A DNA stretch of 64,000 nt, taken from NCBI GenBank assembly GCA_030060845.1, contig CP094379.1, positions 193,737-257,736 on the forward strand, written 5' to 3'. Below the pieces are notes generated by a model. That model made no database searches, was not told the DNA's origin, and saw only the letters and a program-made list of their open reading frames with translations. Position 1 is the first letter of the stretch; each line of letters starts with the position of its first letter. Shown here piece after piece: positions 30,311-40,891 of this stretch. The position numbers and the translations under genes are program-made. This stretch comes from Candidatus Midichloria sp. Lineage in GTDB: Bacteria > Pseudomonadota > Alphaproteobacteria > Rickettsiales > Midichloriaceae.

Positions 30311-30397
30311 GTAACAGCCTTTACTTGTAAGAGAATTGGGCATGACACCCCCCCACAAGAAGCGCGTAATTACATAGCAAAAATTGGTTATTAATCA

Positions 30398-30778
30398 TTA
30401 CTTTGTTAAATTCTCTAAGGGATGATCGGATTGAATTAGAAAAGATACGTTTTGTTTTTGATTAGCTATAGTAGGAAATTTTGTCACTTTGATGGTTATA
30501 GATTCTTTTGAGAATTTAACTCTTAATAACTGCACTATTTCATAAGCAAAATGTTCTATAAGATTAAAATGTTTAGTAGCTGAAAATGATAAGATCTGCT
30601 CTATTAATTCTTTATAGCAAGTAGTATCAGTCAATTGATCAGATACACAGCCTTTAGGACTTTCATTACTTTCAATTCTAATATTTAATAAAACTTCTTG
30701 TTTTACTGTATGCTCAAAATCAAAAACTCCTATGCTTAGAAGCACAGGAAGCTTATTGATAGATATAGTATAAAGCAT
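30398..30778 (-). CDS. folB: Dihydroneopterin aldolase family protein
   Basis: FolB splits dihydroneopterin in folate synthesis. The 126-residue product has ISINKLPVLLSIGVFDFEHT near the start, a conserved Glu in that block, a TCYKELIEQILSF segment, HFNLIEHFAYEIVQLL and the C-terminal ITIKVTKFPTIA with the catalytic-type Lys. Length fits. It starts three bases after the stop of the solute-binding lipoprotein gene and is probably in its transcript. No other folate gene is in the window. Confidence 0.85.
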   Translation of the reverse strand: MLYTISINKLPVLLSIGVFDFEHTVKQEVLLNIRIESNESPKGCVSDQLTDTTCYKELIEQILSFSATKHFNLIEHFAYEIVQLLRVKFSKESITIKVTKFPTIANQKQNVSFLIQSDHPLENLTK

Positions 30779-30781
30779 CTA

Positions 30782-31771
30782 CTACTGTTCAGCAGTTATA
30801 GGTTGATTATTTTCTTGATTAGTAGAAGACTCTATATGATTTATTGTCCCTGGCTGTAAGTTTAGTATCTTGTCAGTTTTTAAGCCTCCCTCAGGATCTG
30901 TTACATTTTGGTCTGGATTAGTTGGTTGCTCATAAAGAGGAGTCTCACTGCCTGGAACACTTTGATTTGGTTCGGTATCTGGAACGGTATTAGAAATTTC
31001 TGGTTCAGCAATTTGTGTCTCTAATTTTACCACCCACTTATTTTTTAATTCATCAATAGTGCCCTCTTGCTTTAGCTGAGACAATATGTTGTTAATTTCC
31101 TTCTTAAGAGCTTCCTCTTTTTTCTGCATTGCAATAGCAAACCCATAAGTATTTTCAGTATAAATCGGTAAATACGCAAAGTCTTGTGAACCTTTACTGA
31201 AGGATATTGCTTGATCCAAGTCGAGTAAAATTGCATCAATTCTACCTATTTTCAGGTGTTCTATCAGCTGCGTATTACTATCTTGAGAAAGAACTGTAAT
31301 ATCTGGAAATTCTTTTTGATCATTAAGGTAGGGTTCCATGGTAGAACCAGTTTGAGCTCCTACCACTTTGCCTCTTAAATCTTTAGTGCTCTTGATTAAA
31401 TTTCTTTTGGCATCAAATAATAAAGCCATTTCACTTTTATAATATATATCAGAAAAAGTTACTAAATTTTGTCTTTCTTCTGTGGGTGAAATTCCAGAAA
31501 TTACAAGATCGATATTTTTACTTTGTAGCGACGCGATAAGGCTATAAAGAGGCATATCCTTGATAGTAAGTTTTTTATTCATTTTCTCAGCAATTTTATT
31601 TGCTAGATCAACATCAAAACCCACAACTTTATTGTCTTGCTGAAATTCAAATGGTGGATAATCCGTAGAAAGTCCCACTGTGAGTGTATTGTCATCTTTT
31701 TTTCCAAAGCATCCAGTAAGAACAAAAAAGGATACAAAGGAAGCCAAAAGTGTTTTTATTTTTTTATTCAT
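30782..31771 (-). CDS. Amino-acid-type solute-binding lipoprotein with a low-complexity tail
   Basis: A family-3 periplasmic binding protein (glutamine/polar amino acids). The lipoprotein signal ends FFVLTGC (lipobox LTGC), so it is anchored. The binding fold follows: LTVGLSTDYPPFEFQQDNKV, VGFDVDLANKIAE, LVISGISPTEERQ, GAQTGSTMEPYL and IDELKNKWVVKL near residue 245. The last 80 residues are a Pro/Asn/Glu/Thr-rich tail (for example NTVPDTEPNQSVPGSETPLY), unusual for this family and similar in style to the tail of the dsbA pseudogene. ABC permease and ATPase partners are not in the window. Confidence 0.9.
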   Translation of the reverse strand: MNKKIKTLLASFVSFFVLTGCFGKKDDNTLTVGLSTDYPPFEFQQDNKVVGFDVDLANKIAEKMNKKLTIKDMPLYSLIASLQSKNIDLVISGISPTEERQNLVTFSDIYYKSEMALLFDAKRNLIKSTKDLRGKVVGAQTGSTMEPYLNDQKEFPDITVLSQDSNTQLIEHLKIGRIDAILLDLDQAISFSKGSQDFAYLPIYTENTYGFAIAMQKKEEALKKEINNILSQLKQEGTIDELKNKWVVKLETQIAEPEISNTVPDTEPNQSVPGSETPLYEQPTNPDQNVTDPEGGLKTDKILNLQPGTINHIESSTNQENNQPITAEQ

Positions 31772-31860
31772 AAATAATTAATTCTAAATGGAATATATAT
31801 ATTAAAGTATATAGCTCTATTTTGTAAAAATCAACACAAAATAATTTGTATTGTATATCA

Positions 31861-33031
31861 CTAACGTGAAATTTCAACAGCTAATGTAGTTTCTTTTTGG
31901 TTATACTTACCTTTACTAGCAGTACTCAACATATTGAAGATGACATTCCTTACCTCTCTTTCTTGACATATTTGAGCACAATAATCAAATTAGAGACCTG
32001 CATTGTTTTTATTGTTTGTGAAATCTAATGATATTTTACCATCTTGATGAGTTATCAGTATTATCTTGACTATATCTACATTACCTTCTAAACTCTAAAC
32101 AAGCTTTGTGCAATAACGTATTATCATTTTTATCTCTTATATCTTTAAAGTTATATTTTTCTAATGCAGATTGAAAACTTTCTAAAAATTCTGTTGAACC
32201 TTGAAGTAAGTGATATACAACTCCAAGCCCAAAGCTCATTAAGCCTTCTATAAATTTGTCAGCCATTTGATCTATTTCTATTTTTTGCTGTAATCGCCCT
32301 AAAAAACCCTAACCTTCCATTACACAAGTTGCTTCATTATATAGTTCTTCTGCTGATCTTTGGAGGATCAAGATTTTTTCTTCTTCTTTAGTATTGATTG
32401 CTTCAACAAATTTATTTAAAGGCATAGTGCTTTTTAACTCTGCTGGTAATAGAGATAATAAAGATCGTATATAACTTAAATCACCAGAATAAATAGAGTT
32501 ATACAAGTCATCTAAAAGCTTTTTGAGCTTAGCTATTATATCATTACCATATCATACTTCCTTTAATTGTTTTTTCTTCCTTCCAGGCTCAGCTTAACGT
32601 TTATTTTTGTTTCTATAAGCTTATTTATTTATCCTAGTTTTTGAAAAAAAGATATACTGTTCTCACTATCATAAACCTTTTCTATTACCTTGTTTATTAG
32701 ATTATCCTTAAGAATTACTGGATTGTCATCAGAGGAATTATTAGTTTTGGATTTTCCTTCATTATTTTGTTTTTTTAGAGAGGATGCCAATAGAAGAAGG
32801 ATCAAATATTCTATTGTCTAACAATATTTTATAAAGACTTCTATCATTTTTAAGTAGCCATAATAATTCTTCATCTTCTACGGGAGATCTTACATCTTGT
32901 TTTTCTGAGAGGTAATTAATTATATGATTAAATAACTGACTGTCACTACTGTTCTTCGATAGAGCACTAGTAATGTTTTTTAGAGGAGTATTAATCCTGT
33001 ATAACCATTGTTGCCTTTTATAAAACCTCAT
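31861..33031 (-). pseudogene. Ankyrin-related protein gene, multiply frameshifted
   Basis: Joining minus-strand frames gives one protein of about 380 residues: LYRINTPLKNITSALSKNSS, KSKTNNSSDDNPVILKDNLI, KLKKLLDDLYNSIYSGDLSY, then an in-frame TAG at 32309-32311 followed by QQKIEIDQMADKFIEGLMSF, and a single ankyrin-like unit RDKNDNTLLHKACLE and VDIVKIILITHQ near the C-terminus. At least four frame changes are present. The N-terminal two thirds are not recognised. Confidence 0.6.
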
Positions 33032-33084
33032 CTTATTCTCTATACTAACTAAAAATTTTATAATAATTAAATAGGTTTTAAACT

Positions 33085-34048
33085 ATGGATTGTAAAATAT
33101 CTATTATTGTACCGGTCTACAACGAAGAGAATGCAATAGGAGCGTTTATAGATAATATACTGACTGTAATGAACAAGTTGACGAATGATTTTGAAATTAT
33201 CTTTATCAATGATGGGAGTTCAGATAATACCCTAAAAAATGTTATTACTAAGCAAAAAAATTACCTCAAATTAAAGTAATAGACCTAACAAGAAATTTTA
33301 GTAAAGAAGCTTGCCATAACCGCTGGTCTTGATTATGCTTCTGGTGAGGCCGTGGTACCTGTAGATGTTGACCTACAAGACCTACCTAGTTCTCTTAGAA
33401 GATATGGTGCAAAAATGGCAAGAAGGCTTTGATATTGTTTTTGCTAAGCGTGTTAAAAGAGATAAAGGCTCCTTTTTTAAAAAAAAATACAGCAGTCGTA
33501 TTTTATTGGCTGTGGAATAAAGTTGCAGATACTCAAATCCCAGTAAATGTGGGTGATTACCGACTATTAGATAAAAAAGTTGTTTTAGTACTGCGTCAAA
33601 TACGTGAAAAGAACAGGTTTATGAAAGGTATTTTTGCTTGGGTTGGTTTTAAGAGTGCGGTCATTGAATTTGAAAGACCGGAACGGCTTGCAAATACAAG
33701 CTCATTCAATTTTATTGAATTATATAAGCTTGCTTTAGACGGTATTTTAGCCTTTACTTTTACTCCTCTTAAAATATGGATGTATATTGGTTTTATAATC
33801 TCTATAAGCTCTTTTTTGCAATAATCTATTTGATTACTAGAACAGTTATACATGGTGTAGATGTGCCAAGTTATGCTTCAATTATGATTACGGTTTTATC
33901 TATGGGAGGTATAAATTTATTCAGTATAGAGATAATGGGTCAGTATTTAGCCAGAGTTTATAATGAAGTCAAAAATAGGCCAATTTATTTGATCAATAAA
34001 GTATATGAATCACCAAAAAAATCAGTTCAAAAACAAGAAATTGAGTAG
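33085..34048 (+). pseudogene. Polyprenyl-phosphate glycosyltransferase (GtrB/DPM1-like), decayed
   Basis: A GT2 membrane-associated transferase that would load a sugar onto a polyprenyl phosphate. Frames in order give MDCKISIIVPVYNEENAIGA, IIFINDGSSDNTL, IKVIDLTRNFSKEA, a VPVDVDLQDLP region, WVGFKSAVIEFERPERLANT, two hydrophobic segments, and MGGINLFSIEIMGQYLARVY with the tail NEVKNRPIYLI. At least four frameshifts occur near 33275, 33310, 33420 and 33825. Its end overlaps the coaE start. Confidence 0.85.
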
Positions 34049-34661
34049 AGCTGGGTTGGTAATTGTAATTACTGGTGGGATTGCATCTGGAAAGTCTTTT
34101 ATTTTAAAGCATTTTGCTAATTTGGGGTTTGAAACTTTATCTTTAGATGAGATTGCCAATAATTTCTTGGATAAAAGCAGCCCAGTTTATATAAAAATTA
34201 CCAAAGCTTTTCCAGAATGCGTGAGTAGAGAGGATGGTTATTTAGATAAAAAGCTATTAGCCGCATTAGTTTTTAGTAACGTGGACAAATTAAAGCTTCT
34301 AAATTCTATCATTCACCCACTTATTAGAGCTCAATATCAAAATACAATAGAAAGTAGAAAGAGATCTATCGTTGTTGAGATTCCGTTAATGATAGAAGCG
34401 ATTGTAAGAGAAGGTCACGAATATGAAAATGATGCCATAGTTTTGGTTAAATCTAGTTATGAAACCAGGTTAAAGAGAATTATGCAGAGAAAAAATATGA
34501 CTAAAGAAAGATTTGATGATATAGTGACCATACAACTTCCAGATGTTGTTAAAGAGAAATACTCGGATTTCATTATTGAAAATGAAAATCCTTTAGCAGT
34601 TTTTAATCAAGTAGAGAAATTTTTGCATGGCAGATTTAAGAGAAATAGTTTTAGATACTGA
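34005..34661 (+). CDS. coaE: Dephospho-CoA kinase
   Basis: Last enzyme of CoA synthesis. The product has the P-loop ITGGIASGKSFILKHFANLG, LSLDEIANNF, PLIRAQYQ, VEIPLMIEA and RLKRIMQRKNMTKERFD. The ATG at 34005 gives 218 residues, but the conserved part starts only at about residue 18; TTG at 34039 or a nearby codon could be the true start. It overlaps the preceding pseudogene and, by 35 bases, dnaQ. The coaE-dnaQ pairing is typical of alphaproteobacteria. Confidence 0.92.
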   Translation: MNHQKNQFKNKKLSRAGLVIVITGGIASGKSFILKHFANLGFETLSLDEIANNFLDKSSPVYIKITKAFPECVSREDGYLDKKLLAALVFSNVDKLKLLNSIIHPLIRAQYQNTIESRKRSIVVEIPLMIEAIVREGHEYENDAIVLVKSSYETRLKRIMQRKNMTKERFDDIVTIQLPDVVKEKYSDFIIENENPLAVFNQVEKFLHGRFKRNSFRY

Positions 34662-35304
34662 AACAACAGGACTCAGAGCAAAGCATGGACACCGGATAGT
34701 TGAAATAGGTTGTGTCGAATTGATTAATAAAGTGAGAACTGGTAGAACTTTTCACACCTACTTGAATCCACAGAGAAAAATAGACTCTACAGCATATGAA
34801 GTGCATGGCATCTCAAACGAATTCATAGCAGATAAGCCTATATTTTCAAAGGTTGCAGAACAATTTATAGAATTTATTGGAAATAGCAATTTGATTATAC
34901 ATAATGCTATATTTGATATGCAGTTTATCAATCAAGAGCTAACCTTGTCTGGGCGCTATACTATTCCTATGCATAGAGCTATAGATACGCTTTTGATGGC
35001 TAGAAAAAAGTTTCCTGGTTCTCAGGCAAGCCTTGATGCCTTATGTAGGCGTTTTAATATTAGCCTACATACGAGAGAAAAACATGGAGCTCTTATTGAT
35101 GCTGAATTATTAGCATTAGTTTATATAGAAATGAGTAGCGGAAATCAAGGCCAAATTAAGTTAGATACAAATATTAATAGAGCGGTAAGTTCCAGAAATT
35201 ATCCTTACCGCATTTTTGAGGCTTCAGCTGATGAACTTAGAAGGCATGCTTGTATTATGAAATTAATTAAAGAGCCAATTTGGATGAAAAGTAATTCAGT
35301 TTAA
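34627..35304 (+). CDS. dnaQ: DNA polymerase III epsilon subunit (3'-5' proofreading exonuclease)
   Basis: DEDDh exonuclease of the replicative polymerase. The 225-residue product shows ExoI LREIVLDTETTGL, ExoII HNAIFDMQFIN and ExoIII EKHGALIDAELLALVYIEM, with all acidic residues and the catalytic His present, plus AYEVHGISNEF. The start overlaps coaE, so the genes are coupled. Intact. Confidence 0.95.
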   Translation: MADLREIVLDTETTGLRAKHGHRIVEIGCVELINKVRTGRTFHTYLNPQRKIDSTAYEVHGISNEFIADKPIFSKVAEQFIEFIGNSNLIIHNAIFDMQFINQELTLSGRYTIPMHRAIDTLLMARKKFPGSQASLDALCRRFNISLHTREKHGALIDAELLALVYIEMSSGNQGQIKLDTNINRAVSSRNYPYRIFEASADELRRHACIMKLIKEPIWMKSNSV

Positions 35305-35358
35305 AAGAATTTTCACTCATTTTTAAAATTATGACCCTATAGAAAAGTTGTTAAAGTT

Positions 35359-36258
35359 ATGTCTTTTAAGCATCAGCATAAAGGTAAAATCAATAACAAG
35401 CTGATAGCTGGAGTAGTATTAAATACAGTTTTTATTATTATTGAGTTAATTTATGGATTTTTAGCTAATTCATTAGTACTTATTGCTGATGCAATCCATA
35501 ATGCAACAGATGTTTTGAGCTTATTTTTTGCATGGTTTAGTTTTTTGCTAGCAAGGAAAAAAGCTCCAGAAAAATTTACTTATGGCTATAAGAATATAAC
35601 TATTCTCACGGCATTTATAAATGCTATTTTATTATTTTTATCAGTAGGAGCCATGGTTTGGGAATCAGTAGAGCGACTTGGAAATTATGAGGCAATTGAT
35701 TCAGTTAAAGTTATTTTAGTGGCATTTGGTGGTGTCATTATTAATGGTCTTTCTGCATTTCTATTTTTTGATGAACATAGGTATGATATTAATATAGAAG
35801 GGGTATTTCTACACTTATTAAGTGATGCTCTAGTTTCTTTAGGAGTTATTATAGCAGGGTTTTTTATTTGGTGGCAATCTTGGTTTTGGATAGATTCTGT
35901 AGTGAGTTTGTTAGTTGCGATAGTTATTATAGTTAGCTCTTGGAAACTTTTTAAAGAATCCTTAAATCTCATTTTGGTAGCAATTCCAACTACTATTGAT
36001 TTAGAGAAACTGAAAGTAATGATTTTAAAATCTAAAGGACTAGTTACCTTCCATGATTTGCATATATGGCCAATAAGCACAACTGAAACCGCTCTGTCGG
36101 TGCATTTAGTTGTCATGCCAGAATTTTTTAATGAAAAAATAACTATAAAATTAGAAGAGGATATCAAGAGCAATTTTCCTATTCACCATGTTACAATGCA
36201 GCTAGAAAAAAGAGAGAAGAATGAATGCATTACAGATTGTACACTACATCAAGTATAA
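35359..36258 (+). CDS. Cation diffusion facilitator family transporter
   Basis: Inner-membrane zinc/divalent-cation exporter of the CzcD/ZitB type. The 299-residue product has a His-containing N-terminus (MSFKHQHKGK), six predicted membrane segments, the metal site LIADAIHNATDVLSLFFAWF in TM2, HLLSDALVSLGVIIAGF in TM5 (second HxxxD-like pair), and a cytoplasmic C-terminal domain with FHDLHIWPISTTE. It ends seven bases before the convergent ispG stop. Exact metal not predictable. Confidence 0.92.
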   Translation: MSFKHQHKGKINNKLIAGVVLNTVFIIIELIYGFLANSLVLIADAIHNATDVLSLFFAWFSFLLARKKAPEKFTYGYKNITILTAFINAILLFLSVGAMVWESVERLGNYEAIDSVKVILVAFGGVIINGLSAFLFFDEHRYDINIEGVFLHLLSDALVSLGVIIAGFFIWWQSWFWIDSVVSLLVAIVIIVSSWKLFKESLNLILVAIPTTIDLEKLKVMILKSKGLVTFHDLHIWPISTTETALSVHLVVMPEFFNEKITIKLEEDIKSNFPIHHVTMQLEKREKNECITDCTLHQV

Positions 36259-36264
36259 GGCTTT

Positions 36265-37476
36265 TTAACTCTTGCTAAAACGTCTTTCAACGTATTCCAT
36301 TAGTATTTGTTTAAATTCTTCAGCAATATTGTTGCCTCTTAGGGTGTAAGTTTTCTCACCATCAATAAATACAGGAGCAATAGGAGATTCTCCAGAGCCT
36401 GGAAGACTTATTCCTATATCTGCATGCTTACTCTCTCCAGGGCCGTTGACTATACAACCCATAACAGCTACTTTAAGGTTTTCAACTTCTTTATAATCGG
36501 TACGCCATTTTTTCATTGCTACTTGTAAAAAATTTTGAATGTCATCAGTTAACTTTTGAAAATAAGTACTACTAGTTCTACCACAGCCAGGACATGCAGA
36601 AACTTGAGGATTGAAGGCTTTTATTCCTAGCACCTGTAATATTTCGCAACATAAAGCTACTTCTTGAGTCCGTGGTTCATCAACGCGTGGGGTCAACGAA
36701 GCTCTAATTGTATCTCCAATTCCTTCTTGTAATAAAATAGAAAGAGCTGAAGAGATGGCAACCACTCCTTTTAAGCCGATTCCTGCCTCAGTTAACCCAA
36801 GATGTAGTACATAATTTGATCTTGCAGCCAATTCTCTATAGACTAATACTAATTCTTGTACCCGACTTACTTTTGCAGAAAGTACTACCTTATTGGCCGC
36901 TAGCCCTATCTCTTCAGCTTTTTCAGCGCTTATAAGCGCTGATTGTACAATTGCTTTTAACATTATTTCTTCTGCTGATTTTGGGCTTGCTAATTTTGAA
37001 TTATCATCCATTAGTTTAGTAGCTAAATCTTGATCTAGACTTCCCCAGTTCACCCCTATTCTTATAGGCTTATCATGCTTAAGAGCAGATTCAATCATCA
37101 TCTCAAAGTGCTTATCTCTTTTGGCACCAAAACCAACGTTCCCTGGGTTGATTCGGTACTTATCAAGAGCAATTGCGCATTCTGGGAAATCTCTTAAAAG
37201 CTGATGACCATTATAGTGGAAACAACCAACTAATGGCACTTTCCTCTTTTTTTCAACCAGCTCTTTTATTTTAGCAACAGCTTTGGCTGCTTCATTATTA
37301 TTCACTGTAATCCTAACAATTTCTGAACCTACTTCTGCAAGTTCTAGAATCTGAGCAGCGGTTGCTCTGTAATCAGCTGTTTCAGTATTTGTCATAGATT
37401 GGACTATGATTGGAGCATCACCTCCTATCTTAACTCCCGCAACATCAACTTGATGTGTCAAATGTCTATTTTTCAT
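36265..37476 (-). CDS. ispG: 4-hydroxy-3-methylbut-2-enyl diphosphate synthase (GcpE)
   Basis: [4Fe-4S] enzyme of the MEP isoprenoid pathway. The 403-residue product begins near [20 protein letters not shown] and [12 protein letters not shown], has [20 protein letters not shown], and the cluster ligands in [14 protein letters not shown] and [20 protein letters not shown]. Length and all three Cys blocks fit. Faces the CDF gene tail to tail. Indicates that isoprenoid precursors are made by the MEP route. Confidence 0.96.
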   Translation of the reverse strand: MKNRHLTHQVDVAGVKIGGDAPIIVQSMTNTETADYRATAAQILELAEVGSEIVRITVNNNEAAKAVAKIKELVEKKRKVPLVGCFHYNGHQLLRDFPECAIALDKYRINPGNVGFGAKRDKHFEMMIESALKHDKPIRIGVNWGSLDQDLATKLMDDNSKLASPKSAEEIMLKAIVQSALISAEKAEEIGLAANKVVLSAKVSRVQELVLVYRELAARSNYVLHLGLTEAGIGLKGVVAISSALSILLQEGIGDTIRASLTPRVDEPRTQEVALCCEILQVLGIKAFNPQVSACPGCGRTSSTYFQKLTDDIQNFLQVAMKKWRTDYKEVENLKVAVMGCIVNGPGESKHADIGISLPGSGESPIAPVFIDGEKTYTLRGNNIAEEFKQILMEYVERRFSKS

Positions 37477-37687
37477 AAAACCTCTAAAACCTTGCTACCT
37501 TTTAAGCGAGTGTTTTATAAAACACAAGTATAGCAAAGGTTATACTTTTTAAATTTGCAAGACTGTTGCTATGGCTAACTGTAGACTATTATAGAGCATC
37601 AAAACTTTAGAAGCAAAAATTTTTTAGATTTACTGTTGATATTTTTATACAAAAATTCTAAACTCCCGGGCGTCTAGCAATAAAGTT

Positions 37688-37778
37688 GGAGAGATGGCCG
37701 AGTGGTCGAAGGCGTTCCCCTGCTAAGGGAATATGCGGTAAAACTGCATCGAGGGTTCAAATCCCTCTCTCTCTGCCA
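37688..37778 (+). tRNA. tRNA-Ser(GCT)
   Basis: Class II tRNA with long variable arm (tatgcggtaaaactgcatc). Acceptor GGAGAGA pairs with TCTCTCT (one G-T), anticodon stem TTCCC/GGGAA around CTGCTAA with anticodon GCT, discriminator G and encoded CCA. Confidence 0.95.
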
Positions 37779-37828
37779 TGCCGTGTTTTATATTTGATTA
37801 TCATTTACCGTTATTAACCTAAATATAT

Positions 37829-37850
37829 AAAAGCCTTATATAAGGCTTTT
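37829..37850. terminator. Palindromic terminator hairpin
   Basis: AAAAGCCTTAT pairs with ATAAGGCTTTT, followed by TTATT, about 50 bases after tRNA-Ser. It is symmetrical and could stop transcripts from both the tRNA (plus) and clpB (minus) sides; clpB ends 164 bases further right. Confidence 0.65.
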
Positions 37851-38013
37851 TATTAAAATAGATAACTTATTTTACATTTTAGCATTTTCTCAAATATAAA
37901 TATTTTTATTCCAGTTAATCTCTGAGTCTTTTACTTCTTGTTGTCTGATTATATTTCATATTCCTCACAAACTTAGATGATTATAACTTTAATTACTATC
38001 CACTCCCTAGTTT

Positions 38014-40602
38014 CTAAGACGCTGCATCACTTTTCTCAATTTTAACAGTTTGAGTTTTTTCATCATAAATAGCCTTAATTTCATCGCCTTCAGCTACATT
38101 GCCCTCTAATATCTCCTTAGCTAATCTATTTTGTAAAGAGTGTTGGATCACTCTTTTCAAAGGTCTTGCCCCATATATTGGATCATAACCTTCCTCTGCT
38201 ATCCAGTCTTTAAGAGAATTATCGATTATAAGTATAATATTCTTCTCAGCAAGCATATCTTCTATTCTTTTAAGATGAATATTACTTATCTCCACCATGC
38301 TGGATTTATGCAACCTATTAAATAACATTATTTCATCTAATCTATTAATAAATTCTGGTTTAAAAGAGTTCTTTACAACTTCCATTACCAAATTTTTTGC
38401 AGCGTCAATATTTTGCCCTTCTGATAATTGCGCTATGAACTCTGATCCTAAGTTAGAGGTTAAAATAATTACTGTATTCTTAAAATCTACAGTCCTACCC
38501 TGACCATCAGTTAACCTGCCCTCATCTAAAACTTGCAATAATATATTAAACACATCAAGATGAGCTTTTTCAACTTCATCTAGTAATATAATTTGATAAG
38601 GCCTTCTTCTTACAGCTTCGGTGAGCACTCCTCCCTCTTCATAACCAACATATCCTGGAGGGGCACCAATCAATCTAGCAACAGAATGCTTTTCCATGTA
38701 TTCTGACATATCTATTCTGACTATCGCTTTTTTGTCATTAAACAAAAACTTGGCTAAGGCTTTGGCTAACTCAGTTTTTCCAACTCCAGTTGGTCCTAAA
38801 AACAAGAAAGAACCTATAGGCTTATCTTGATCAGAAAGACCAGCTCTAGACCTTCTTACTGCATTGCTTACTGCAATCACTGCAGCGCGTTGTCCAACAA
38901 CAAATTCTTCAAGATATTTTTCCATGTTGTGCAGCTTCTCTTTTTCTGAAGCAAGCATTTTATCAACAGGGATCCCAGTCCACCGTGAAACAATTGCAGC
39001 AATATCTTGTTCGGTAATTGCTTCTTTCATAAAAGTACTCGTTTTGCTAGCATCAAATTCAGCAATCTTCCTTTCTAAATCAGGTATAACTCCATATCTC
39101 AGTTCTCCTGCCCTATTAAAATTGCCATGCCTTTGTACATTTTCAAGTTCTATTTTAGCACTCTCCAGCTTTTCTTTAGCTGACTTAAGTTCACCAAGCT
39201 TCATTTTATCAGCTTGCCATCTGTTAGTTAAATCAAGTGACTTAGACCCCAATTGTGCAAGCTCGCTTTTAATACCTTTTAGCCTTTCTTTTGATGCCAC
39301 ATCTTTTTCTTTAGTTAATGCAATCTCTTCTATTTTTAATTGCATGATCCGTCTATCCAACTCATCAATTTCTTCAGGTTTACTATCAACTTGCATACGA
39401 AGCCTACTTGCCGCTTCATCTATTAGATCAATGGCTTTATCAGGTAAAAACCGGTCCGTTATATATCTCCTAGAAAGAGTTGCTGCTGAAATTATAGCAC
39501 TATCACTAATCCTAATCCCATGATGAACTTCGTACTTCTCTTTTAAACCTCTTAAGATGGAAATTGTATCTTCAACGCTTGGCTCTCCCACAAATACTGG
39601 CTGAAACCTCCTAGCAAGAGCTGCATCTTTTTCTATATATTTCTTATATTCTACAAGCGTTGTTGCACCAACACAGTGCAATTCTCCCCTTGCAAGAGCT
39701 GGTTTTAATAAATTTGATGCATCCATGGCCCCAGCTTCTGCTCCTGCTCCAACCAATGTGTGAAGTTCGTCTATGAATGTAATCACCTCACCACCTGCTG
39801 CAGTAATCTCATTTAAAACTGCTTTTAGCCTTTCTTCGAATTCTCCTCTATATTTAGCTCCAGCAATTAATGCTCCTAAATCTAAAGACAATAATTTTAT
39901 ATTATGTAAACTTTCTGGTATATCTCCTGCTATAACTCTTTGAGCAAGACCCTCAACAATAGCGGTTTTACCAACTCCAGGCACACCTATTAAAACTGGA
40001 TTATTTTTAGTTCTTCTTGACAAAACTTGTACTGTTCTTCTGATTTCTTCGTCTCTTCCAATGACTGGGTCAAGCTTGCCAGCGGCTGCTAAAGCTGTAA
40101 TATCTTTGGTATATTTTTTTAGCGCTTGCATTGAGTTTTCGGCGTTTGCTGATTGAGCTTTGCGCCCTTTCCGAATACTTTCTACTGCTTGATCTAGCCT
40201 TGACTCTGTTATTCCTACTGCTTTAAACATAGAGGATACACTTGAAGATTTTTTTATTATACCTTGCAATAATTTCTCGGTCGTAACAAAGCTATCACCA
40301 TATTTTATTGCAAGCTCCTCGGCATACTGTAAGGCTTTTGCGGTGTCTGCCGACACATAAGGTTGAGAAGCTCCACTGCCCATTACAGATGGTACTTTTG
40401 CTAGCAATTCTTTTAATTTTGATATGATGAGCTCTGTGGTAGATCCAAGAGAAATGAGTATTTGCGAAATTAATTCATCTTCCTCTATAAGAGCATATGT
40501 TAAATGTTCTGGCATTAATTGTTGGTGGTCCATTGCAGTCGCCTTTAGCTGGGCATTCTGCAAAGCACTTTTTGCATTATCAGTAAATTTCTCGAAATTC
40601 AT
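38014..40602 (-). CDS. clpB: ATP-dependent disaggregase ClpB
   Basis: Hsp100 chaperone that rescues aggregated proteins with DnaK. Starting at [20 protein letters not shown] (40602) gives about 862 residues, the family length; the longer frame to 40653 adds 17 non-conserved residues. Seen in order: Clp N domain, first AAA module ([30 protein letters not shown]), the coiled-coil middle domain, second AAA module ([40 protein letters not shown]) and [16 protein letters not shown] heat-shock-like promoter lies just upstream. Intact. Confidence 0.97.
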   Translation of the reverse strand: MNFEKFTDNAKSALQNAQLKATAMDHQQLMPEHLTYALIEEDELISQILISLGSTTELIISKLKELLAKVPSVMGSGASQPYVSADTAKALQYAEELAIKYGDSFVTTEKLLQGIIKKSSSVSSMFKAVGITESRLDQAVESIRKGRKAQSANAENSMQALKKYTKDITALAAAGKLDPVIGRDEEIRRTVQVLSRRTKNNPVLIGVPGVGKTAIVEGLAQRVIAGDIPESLHNIKLLSLDLGALIAGAKYRGEFEERLKAVLNEITAAGGEVITFIDELHTLVGAGAEAGAMDASNLLKPALARGELHCVGATTLVEYKKYIEKDAALARRFQPVFVGEPSVEDTISILRGLKEKYEVHHGIRISDSAIISAATLSRRYITDRFLPDKAIDLIDEAASRLRMQVDSKPEEIDELDRRIMQLKIEEIALTKEKDVASKERLKGIKSELAQLGSKSLDLTNRWQADKMKLGELKSAKEKLESAKIELENVQRHGNFNRAGELRYGVIPDLERKIAEFDASKTSTFMKEAITEQDIAAIVSRWTGIPVDKMLASEKEKLHNMEKYLEEFVVGQRAAVIAVSNAVRRSRAGLSDQDKPIGSFLFLGPTGVGKTELAKALAKFLFNDKKAIVRIDMSEYMEKHSVARLIGAPPGYVGYEEGGVLTEAVRRRPYQIILLDEVEKAHLDVFNILLQVLDEGRLTDGQGRTVDFKNTVIILTSNLGSEFIAQLSEGQNIDAAKNLVMEVVKNSFKPEFINRLDEIMLFNRLHKSSMVEISNIHLKRIEDMLAEKNIILIIDNSLKDWIAEEGYDPIYGARPLKRVIQHSLQNRLAKEILEGNVAEGDEIKAIYDEKTQTVKIEKSDAAS

Positions 40603-40635
40603 AATCGTCACTTTAAAAAATATCTTTATTTTTAT

Positions 40636-40664
40636 TAAATAGGTTGCAATCATGACTTTTCAAG
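40636..40664 (-). promoter_or_regulatory. Sigma-32-like heat-shock promoter of clpB
   Basis: On the minus strand CTTGAA (40664-40659) and CCTATTTA (40643-40636) are 15 bases apart, close to the sigma-32 pattern CTTGAA-N(12-15)-CCCCATTTA. It ends 33 bases before the clpB start, a sensible leader length. An rpoH gene is not in the window. Confidence 0.55.
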
Positions 40665-40803
40665 TAACAGATAAAGTAGTTCAAGCGAATGCACTGATAT
40701 ATGAGGTATTTATTACTGTAAAAAAATTTTACTCCAATTAACTTAAGAGATAGACATTATTAAATTCTTGCAAATCATTTTGCTATCTGTTAAAACAAGC
40801 AGC

Positions 40804-40891
40804 GGATGGATGGCCGAGCGGTTTAAGGCACCGGTCTTGAAAACCGACGTATGTGCGCGTACCGTGGGTTCGAATCCCACTCCATCCGCCA
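40804..40891 (+). tRNA. tRNA-Ser(TGA)
   Basis: Class II tRNA. Acceptor GGATGGA pairs perfectly with TCCATCC, anticodon stem CCGGT/ACCG around CTTGAAA with anticodon TGA, long variable arm (cgtatgtgcgcgtac), T arm GTGGG-TTCGAAT-CCCAC, discriminator G and encoded CCA. Confidence 0.95.

Noticed and set aside
32309-32311. In-frame TAG in the ankyrin-like gene taken as a reassigned stop codon
   Set aside because: Intact genes end in TAA, TAG and TGA in the normal way and the same gene also has several frameshifts, so it is decay rather than recoding.
35685-36173. 162-codon open frame on the minus strand inside the CDF transporter gene
   Set aside because: Antisense shadow; the plus-strand gene has all family motifs.
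38864-39523. 219-codon open frame on the plus strand inside clpB
   Set aside because: Antisense to the clpB middle domain, Ser/Leu-rich composition typical of a shadow frame.
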